Assembly: GCA_947000775.1 (NCBI GenBank)
Contig: CAMQGK010000299.1
Coordinates: 17,550,001-17,614,000 of the forward strand
From: Pterois miles
Lineage: Eukaryota > Chordata > Actinopteri > Perciformes > Scorpaenidae
Direction of reading: 5' to 3'
Length of the DNA: 64,000 bases
The position numbers and the translations under genes are program-made. Each line of letters starts with the position of its first letter. Position 1 is the first letter of the stretch. Below the pieces are notes generated by a model. The model made no database searches, was not told the origin of the DNA, and saw only the letters and a program-made list of their open reading frames with translations. Of the stretch, positions 58,715-64,000 are shown piece after piece.

Positions 58715-61700
58715 TAAATAGACAGGAAGGCTGCACACACACAAACTCTCATGATACTCAGTCAGACAAATAGACCCAGTCGCTCTGCCTCACACACACT
58801 CGAGCCCTGAGGGATTTTTTTGCAACAAGAAATATCTGTGATGATCTCCCCTGGCTGCGAAATTTGTGTTGCCAGGTACCTCCCTACCTCCCTACCACCA
58901 CAGCACCCAGACTGATCGCTCATTTTAAATCAAGCAACACTAATAAGCTTGTCAGGCCTGAGGTGGCTGCTGCAGAGGCACACAAGGCAGGATGGGAAGA
59001 CTCTGCTTACACTGACTAGAAATCAGCTTCCTCTGGTCTTATCTAACTGAGAGCCATCTGTTGAGAAACAGTTATGTTGTTGAAATCAGCGAGAGCTATG
59101 TAGCTCCAAATGCTCTGTCATAGAACGTCCAATTAGCTAATGTTGCCAGGCAACAAATAGACTACAATTCAATCCACTAAGCGGAGTTTGGGCTAAAATT
59201 GCCTAGCAACAGCAATTTAGTTGAAAGGAAGCAAAATCTGCATCTCTCAGGGCTTAAAATAGTTCTGCAGCTCTTAATGTCACATCTTTAATAGAAATTA
59301 GAGTTTGATTGAGAATGTTGCGAGACAGCGAGTGTGAGTCCCTACTGAGGGGGGAGACAGCCCCATGTGTCAGGGTGGCTACAAGATCCCGAGGACAAAA
59401 GGGGTGATCTGATCTTCTCAGGGCCGTCGTCCATCACTCTTTCTATTAAATAAGATACATCAAGATTCTGTTTCACTCACTGAGTACATTACCTTTGCCA
59501 AAATCACTGGTGAGAGGGAAATCAGTCTTTAGACTGTCACGCCGGCGTTCAAAGCCATCTGGGAAGAGGTACAGACTCTGACCACAGATGGCATATCGAA
59601 TGACGGGCTCTTTCGTTCACTTTCTCACCCCTTCACTTATCAATCATTCTGCACCACTCTTTGCTCACTTACAACTTCTACACAGTGATACTGTTAAGTT
59701 TTGCTTTATTATTTTCATTCATCAGTATTGCAAAAGACAAACTTGTCTTTGTATTTGAAGAATCTTCCTCGCTAGATAAGATAATCCCATCACAGTGGGG
59801 AAATTTGCAGGATTACAGCAGCAAAGGGAACAACAAGATGTATCAGTAAAAACAGAAAAACAAGATCCAAGAAATATGCCAGTAAACAATAACGATATAG
59901 AAAGTAAGAAAACAGTAAAAAAACAAGATATAAAAGACTGAATGAGTGTTTGGGTTCACATTTTTGCACATATGATTATGAAATGTTGATATTCCTGGAT
60001 AGTAGTCTAGTTTGCATGGACTATATTTAGTAAATTTGTTAGACTTATACTTCATTTATTGCTCACATGAACAGTCAATATTATTTTGCAAGAGTTGTTC
60101 AAGTTCAAAATTAATCTCCTAAAGTTGTTAAAGGAAAACTTTGCAGATTTTCAGCCACCTTTGTGTTTTTGCAGTGTGGGTGGTTTGTGCAAATGAACGA
60201 TGATTGGCTTCCCTCGGTGTTGCAGGTACCTGGAGCTCCCCTCTCATTTGCCTGTGAGAGTCCGCCAGATGATGCGAAACGGACCATTTCACGTCATCTG
60301 TCGGATTTTTGCAGGTGACTGAACGTGGAGCTCTGGGAATGTGGAGCAGAGAGAAGCCAGTTTAAAATCTGCAAAGTTTCCCTTCAACATTGAATATCTG
60401 TAGAATATGAAGTATTTGCAAAATTGCACCCTTGTCAGATACATTTTGCATGTGCAATAGCCAAAGTAGTGAACGCATGTTGAGTAGGAGTGAAGCATCA
60501 TTTTCCCTGTGATGAGCTCCCTCAGTTTTGTTGGTGCAAAACTCTGAGCGAGGCTCAGTTGCAGGCAGAATGCAGAGCGATGACACCGCAGAGGGAAGCC
60601 AGACATCATTCATTTGCACAAACCACTCATTTTGCAACTAAACAAAACTGGTTGAAAATCTGCAGTTTCCCTTTAACATTAAATATCTATAAAATATGGA
60701 GAATTTGCAAAATTGCACTCTCATCAGATACTTTTTCCATGTGCCATGCTAGCAAACAAAAATGTCAAGTAGCAGCGAAGCATCATTTTCCCTGTGATGA
60801 GCTCCCTGAGTTTTGTCGGCGCAAAACTCTGAACGTGGCTCAGTTGTAGACAGAATACACAGCGATGGCGGTATTGGCTCTGGTGCTGATGACTGATTTT
60901 ATTGACTGGAAAATTAAATCACTTTGATATAGAAACTGTTGGCCCATAGCGGTGGCCCCTCGACTGAGGGATGCTCTTCTGTACAGCAGGTGAGGAGTGT
61001 TTGGATGCTTTGCAAACAGAATTAAAATCACTGTTTTTCCCCCTGTTTTTGGTTCGTTAACAATGCACGACATTTTCATATTTCATTAGGTAACCCATAA
61101 CGCAGAGATTTAATGATAATTTTTTGCATTTTAAAGACGATTGTTTTATTCATGTAACGTCGTGCAACAATCTGAAAGTGTTTGAGAAAGAAAAGCAGGA
61201 GGAAGAGATCGCCCTACACTTTCAGCATCCAAACTGTACACATATTCACAAATATGCATGTGGATATACAGTACAGTGTGTCTGTGTGTGTGTGTCGTCC
61301 TTCCCGGTCTTCCTGGAAGCAGAGGCGCAGGTTGTGCTGGAAGGTGGATAGTGTTGCTGGGTTGTGGCGTGGCTGTCAGCCTGCTGCTGTTGAGGATGGA
61401 TGTGGGAGACAGAGGGCAGGCATATCACTGTGTCACCTCTCAGACCACCGGGTGCCACGCCCCGCAGTCAATGACACGTCCGCCTCTGCGTCCCTTAAAG
61501 ACAGCCTCTTTTTCTTTAACTTTGCCCTGCTGCATCTCTGATGAATGGGAACAAATTGATCCTCACTGAGGAGTTTGGTCTGGCTAAAGAAAAATAGGCA
61601 TCCTGTGTCATGTGGAGATGCATCAAGCATTGGCTGATGATGAATCTCATTTATTTTGTTTCATTATGATGCTGTTTTTGCACATTTGTCCTTAATGTGT

Positions 61701-63142
61701 CAGACGAAACCCTCTGAAAATTTGTTTTACTAAAGCAGCAGGTTATGTTTCTTATCATTATTATGCTGTTTTCTTTCATTTAAAAATTGGGTCCTGATAT
61801 CTGGTTAAAATGTTCTGTTACAAATATAAATTTTAGGGCTTTCAATCGATTCAAATATTCAATGATTAATTGCATGATTGTCCATATTTAATCACGATTA
61901 ATCACAAATTAATTACACATGCTTTATCTTTTCAAAATGTACCTTAAAGGGAGATTTGTCAAGTATTTAATACTCTTATCAACGTGGGAGTGGGCAAAAA
62001 TGCTTCCTTTATGCAAATGTGTGTATATATTTTTATTACTAGAAATCAATTATCAACACAAAACATGACAAATATTTAGCATAACAAAAATGAATCCAGA
62101 GAGGTGTCATCCTCTCCAAAACAAAGGGATCCAGTGATTAAAACCAGAAAAATACTGAATAAAGCAGTTTCATGTTAAAAATCTGTTTGTTTGATGCTGT
62201 CCGGCAGAAGAGATGGCACTAATGGCTCAGCTTGTTTCTAAGATAACTTAAGATGCAGACATCTGATGACTAAAATCCTTCATTCGGTTAAAATGAAGGC
62301 TTCAATCATTTAAAATATTTAATCGTGATTAATTTTATGGTTGTCCATAGTTAATCACGATTAATTGCAAATCAATCACACATTTCGTATCAGTTCAGAA
62401 TGTACCTTAAAGGGAGATTTAATGTCAGGAGTATGGAGTATTTAATGTCATGTCAGTGTTAACATGGGAGTGGGCAACTATGCTTCTTTATGCTTATTTA
62501 TTTATTTATTTATTTCTGGAAATCAATTAACAACACAAAACAATTGTCCAAGTATGGTAGAGACCTATAATGGCTTATATAAAAACCACAACCAAAGGAC
62601 ATACTGTAGGTAAAAATAAGATTGTACAAAAATCACCAGTATATTTTAGATATTAGCTTTCGAAGCATTTCACAGATTAAAATCTGTGAAATGCTTCGAG
62701 ATTACTGTATTTACAGATTCTAAGAGTCATTTTTCGTCAGCAGAGCATTTCTAAGTCTCTTTTTATACATAAATGACACAGAGCATTAAGTTGTTATTGT
62801 CTTGACAACTTTCACAGCTGTAATAATTTTGTTGCGTTTGCTGTGTTTTGTTTAGAAGAGGATTTTCCAGACCTGACCGATGAGAGCAGTGAAAAGAACA
62901 ACAAACCAGGTCAGTCACCTCATTACAGTCTGCTACTAATAATGAGGAAAATGTCCAGTTTAATAGTTCACAGTGGGAAAAGAACATTGTCTCGCTCTTT
63001 TATTTAAATTTGCGCTCTGCATTTCCTCTCAGCTTCGTCATCAGATTACGCTAACTACTACCAGGGTTTATGGGATTGCCAGGCCGACGAGCCGGACGAG
63101 CTGCCCTTCCAGAGAGGAGATCTCATCTACATCATTAGCAAG
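36817..63142 (+). CDS. skap1: Skap1, Src kinase-associated phosphoprotein 1 (partial; ten internal exons)
   Basis: Seen: ten exons splice in a consistent reading frame: 36817-36922, 37511-37539, 38259-38375, 53918-53998, 54191-54274, 54362-54486, 55999-56062, 58421-58624, 62856-62909 and 63033-63142. Together they give about 325 residues. They encode an N-terminal helical segment, an acidic serine-rich linker, a PH domain (KQGHLEKK to REWVDQINFVL), a very acidic stretch with the tyrosine motifs ETYDDI and EDIYEVLP, and the start of an SH3 domain (YYQGLWDCQADEPDELPF). Known family: SKAP1 is a T-cell adaptor that binds ADAP and FYN; the DIYEVLP tyrosine is the FYN SH2 site. SKAP1 adjoins HOXB1 in vertebrates, whereas SKAP2 adjoins HOXA1. 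Missing: the first coding exon and the remaining SH3 exon(s), which lie beyond the window. Confidence 0.93.
37511..37539 (+). CDS. skap1: skap1 29-base micro-exon
   Basis: Encodes NPEEFPFPP between acceptor tttacag and donor gtaagt. It keeps the frame between the flanking exons and matches the position of a short aromatic stretch (YYWDFQPQ) in human SKAP1. Confidence 0.75.
38259..38375 (+). CDS. skap1: skap1 exon encoding the acidic serine-rich linker
   Basis: Encodes DIRDDEGSDDNRSSSLGRSA through SDYQDDGAPE. The SDYQD motif is shared with human SKAP1. The exon is followed directly by a donor and then a long TG microsatellite at the start of a 15.5 kb intron. Confidence 0.88.
38385..38469. 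repeat. (TG)n microsatellite
   Basis: Interrupted TG run directly after the skap1 donor at 38376. Confidence 0.95.
41383..41935. mobile_element. Two adjacent MITE-like repeats
   Basis: First copy begins agggctgcaaccaatttcat and ends ttgttgcaactcta near 41680. A second begins with gcatctaacgattatttttt and ends near agcagcactaaagg. Both contain cgattatttt/gattaatc phrases of the family. Confidence 0.65.
42879..42914. repeat. (AC)n microsatellite
   Basis: Uninterrupted AC run of 36 bases. Confidence 0.96.
47010..48120. repeat. Tandem array of three units, about 352-362 bp each
   Basis: Unit starts tcaatttattgatt at 47021, 47373 and 47735. Each unit contains ggactgttt, gcagtttgaat.tgtcagc, and cccaataacagctgtt-like sequence. 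Units 1 and 3 include catcgttagttgcagcccta, the end of a teleost MITE, so the array was built by tandem duplication of a transposon-derived segment. Confidence 0.85.
50230..50282. mobile_element. Small retroposon tail nested in the hAT-like element
   Basis: Sequence cgaatttccctccggggatt followed by aataaaggttc and a short cttat repeat interrupts the phrase cattcacatatctgg that is continuous in the copy at 51088. It resembles the 3' tail of fish LINE/SINE retroposons. Confidence 0.6.
50601..50638. repeat. (ATT)n microsatellite
   Basis: About twelve ATT units. Confidence 0.96.
53511..53594. repeat. (TG)n microsatellite with CGTG tail
   Basis: Long TG run followed by tgcgtgcgtgcgtg. Confidence 0.97.
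53640..53880. mobile_element. MITE-like repeat just upstream of a skap1 exon
   Basis: gattagttggttgacagaaa, tcattaatcaagaaaaatgg, agcttctcaaatgtgaggat and gggttttggactgttggaca are typical of the family at 26090 and 47010. It ends less than 50 bases before the exon at 53918. Confidence 0.6.
53918..53998 (+). CDS. skap1: skap1 exon encoding the start of the PH domain
   Basis: Encodes FGDIPPVAAQDLGNILKQGH followed by LEKKRR. This is the first beta strand of the PH domain (human NVIKQGYLEKK). Confidence 0.9.
54191..54274 (+). CDS. skap1: skap1 exon encoding the PH domain core
   Basis: Encodes DHSFFGSEWQKRWCVLNNSI then FYYFGSEK, nearly identical to human SKAP1 DHSFFGSEWQKRWCVVSRGL. The basic WQKRW segment lies in the PH lipid-binding face. 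Confidence 0.95.
54362..54486 (+). CDS. skap1: skap1 exon encoding the PH domain middle
   Basis: Encodes DKQQKGSFYIIDYSVQLVTN then LRKDSKKTACFELFCPGRRA. The DSKK..CFEL pattern is the SKAP PH signature. Confidence 0.93.
54487..55998 (+). other. skap1: skap1 intron between the PH middle and PH helix exons
   Basis: Non-coding, AT-rich. A tRNA-like or repeat phrase gctggattcgaacctggggc occurs near 54934-54953, resembling the T-arm region of a tRNA-derived repeat, but no full tRNA fold was found. Nothing else recognised. Confidence 0.5.
55999..56062 (+). CDS. skap1: skap1 exon encoding the C-terminal PH helix
   Basis: Encodes FTASSPQEAREWVDQINFVL, the closing alpha helix of the PH domain (human FTATSPAEARDWVDQISFLL). 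Confidence 0.93.
57132..57961. mobile_element. MITE-like element with terminal tatattatgtaa repeats, hosting a nested element
   Basis: Left end ggtatattatgtaagtttt and right end aaaattacatattgtgcg are imperfect inverted repeats. Internal sequence 57600-57780 is found in inverse orientation at about 62095-62295. A separate hAT-like MITE is inserted at 57341-57579. Confidence 0.6.
57333..57587. mobile_element. hAT-like MITE (239 bp) with target-site duplication
   Basis: Element 57341-57579 begins tagggctgtcaa and ends ttgacagcccaa. The 8-base duplication attttaac flanks it at 57333-57340 and 57580-57587. It is a short internally deleted relative of the element at 49956, in inverse internal orientation (gattaatttgtgattgatga). 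Confidence 0.88.
58421..58624 (+). CDS. skap1: skap1 exon encoding the acidic linker with phosphotyrosine motifs
   Basis: Encodes a region very rich in D and E with ETYDDI near the start and EDIYEVLP at its end, matching the two tyrosine motifs of SKAP1. A proline- and glycine-rich spacer lies between. A CA microsatellite begins about 35 bases after the donor. Confidence 0.92.
58659..58712. repeat. (CA)n microsatellite
   Basis: CA run of about 54 bases, 35 bases after the skap1 donor. Confidence 0.97.
60128..60870. mobile_element. Fold-back element with about 90-bp inverted ends and a partial tandem copy
   Basis: The left segment 60128-60215 (gcagattttcagcc, tggtttgtgcaaatga, ttggcttccctc) is the inverse of 60590-60682. 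A segment at about 60363-60580 is repeated directly at 60655-60865 (gaagcatcattttccctgtg, atgagctccct). This is typical of a MITE that suffered duplication. Confidence 0.75.
61834..62710. mobile_element. hAT-like element copy C, composite
   Basis: Begins tagggctttcaatcgattc and repeats phrases of copies A and B twice (accttaaagggagattt at 61940 and 62403; gggagtgggcaa at 61987 and 62468). A 200-base piece of the 57.6 kb element in inverse orientation lies between the two halves. The right end is unclear. Confidence 0.6.
62661..62698. repeat. Perfect palindrome (18-base arms, 2-base spacer)
   Basis: cgaagcatttcacagatt is followed by aa and then its exact reverse complement. Transcription through the intron would give a stable hairpin. 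Confidence 0.95.
62856..62909 (+). CDS. skap1: skap1 exon between the acidic linker and SH3 domain
   Basis: Encodes EEDFPDLTDESSEKNNKP between tttag and gtcagt and keeps the frame. Its human counterpart is EEHDLEEDESGTRRK, but the basic RRK before the SH3 domain is not evident here. Confidence 0.8.
63033..63142 (+). CDS. skap1: skap1 exon encoding the first half of the SH3 domain
   Basis: Encodes SSSDYANYYQGLWDCQADEP then DELPFQRGDLIYIISK. ALYDY-type positions are represented by YQGLWDC, and the acidic RT loop is intact. The rest of the SH3 domain is not found before the end of the window. Confidence 0.93.
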
Positions 63143-64000
63143 GTCAGCATCACCATCACCAAACGATAATCCAGGAGGTTACTCAAACAGTATTCTGTGG
63201 TTTCTGGACACACTGTCTCCCCAGTCATTTAAAATGGGAGATCACGGTCTAATGGGAACCACTCCTGATTGCACCCTTGACTCGGACACATAATTAGAGG
63301 CGCAATTGCAGTAGTTTAAAATGAGTAAAATGATGCAGACGTGTAGAATAAGTAATTATTTAAGGGTTAAACAACATCAGTATCAGTAATCACTTTGCCC
63401 TCATTTACTTTCTGAACATGCTGATATCCCCAACGTCTAAATTCCTCTGTTAGGGAGCACTTGTGTCTCGATGCAGCAGCGAAGCACCAACAGTGGCATT
63501 GTCTATTCCCAGGCCACTAGGGTGAAGTGCCATTCGGGTGCTGCGTAATGGTGCTGTTGTTCATTATGGAGCCTCTATCACAGGGGTTAATTGAGTAGGC
63601 AGCCATGCGAAGCCCTTCCTTTCTGTTTGACACAAACTGCAGGTGAAGCCATCCTGCATCTCAGCTCCTTTTCTCTCAATCTATTTCCTCGTGTTTTATG
63701 GCCATCTTGTAGTTGCATGCAGAGTATCTACCAGTGAAAAGCCACCCTACTGGAAATCAATGGCTTGTAATTTGGGCACTTTTACTCTGCTGCGTGCAGG
63801 GACTTGTTTCCAGACTGTTTCTATTGGTCGGCTTGAAATTGAACCATCATGTTCTGTGTTTAGGCTAAATTATCTGATGAGTGGAGAGAGGAAGAATTTA
63901 AAGTATATTCTGCTTTTTTTCAGTAGGTAATTATGCAGTCGAGATTGACAAATTGCATATTTAACCTCATGATTTCTTGCATCTTTAATCAGCAGCTGGA
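63143..64000 (+). other. skap1: skap1 intron at the window end
   Basis: No exon for the rest of the SH3 domain (the WW-containing part) is visible; the sequence is non-repetitive and non-coding as far as I can see. Confidence 0.6.

Larger units (their letters stand above)
58625..62855 (+). other. skap1: skap1 intron before the short linker exon
   Basis: Non-coding. Contains a CA tract, a fold-back element at 60128-60870, hAT-like fragments at 61834-62700 and a perfect palindrome at 62661-62698. Sequence at 58900-59600 is not obviously repetitive. Confidence 0.6.

Overview
The window is vertebrate, and the gene content points to a teleost, most likely a percomorph or other neoteleost. It carries the 3' half of a duplicated HoxB cluster (HoxBb). 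On the + strand the order is hoxb6b, hoxb5b, a mir-10 hairpin, hoxb3b and hoxb1b, followed by the normal 3' neighbour of HoxB clusters, skap1, also on +. The -b assignment rests on the protein signatures, on the absence of hoxb4 and hoxb2 between recognisable neighbours, and on my recollection that zebrafish HoxBb lacks hoxb3b while neoteleosts keep it. No species can be named from the sequence alone.

Layout. 1-2150: upstream non-coding DNA with GA microsatellites. 2228-4047: hoxb6b. 5269-6550: hoxb5b. 7260-10480: intergenic DNA with a long TG tract. 10480-11165: an AT-rich minisatellite. 11470-11562: mir-10. 12000-16870: degraded transposons and a second minisatellite, at the position where hoxb4b would lie. 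17030-17280: a compact CCAAT/TAATTA-rich block that could be a surviving enhancer. 18988-20846: hoxb3b. 20847-22217: only 1.4 kb, with hoxb2b absent and a Hox/Pbx/Sox-Oct/Meis enhancer just upstream of hoxb1b. 22218-23381: hoxb1b. 23760-36800: gene-poor spacer with repeats and a probable promoter-like island near 32.3-32.8 kb. 36817-63142: ten internal coding exons of skap1. The first coding exon was not found, and the exon(s) after the start of the SH3 domain lie beyond the window.

How the parts relate. Each Hox gene has the usual two coding exons: a hexapeptide near the end of exon 1, a phase-1 intron, and a homeodomain in exon 2. mir-10 lies between hoxb5b and hoxb3b, its ancestral position. 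The hoxb1b 3' UTR contains a complete 8-mer match to the miR-10 seed, which suggests within-cluster repression of an anterior Hox gene. Two DR2 direct repeats of the retinoic-acid-response type (hoxb3b intron; just 3' of hoxb1b) and the upstream hoxb1b element fit the known retinoid and auto/para-regulatory control of anterior Hox genes. SKAP1 is an adaptor kinase substrate unrelated in function to Hox; its long introns may hold Hox regulatory DNA, but this is inference.

Most unusual aspects: heavy repeat invasion inside a Hox cluster exactly across the lost hoxb4b position; a short, divergent hoxb3b; a hAT-like element family whose copies carry perfect DR1 nuclear-receptor repeats; and several clear target-site duplications and fold-back structures in the skap1 introns. 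I found no sign of a wholly new type of biological system.
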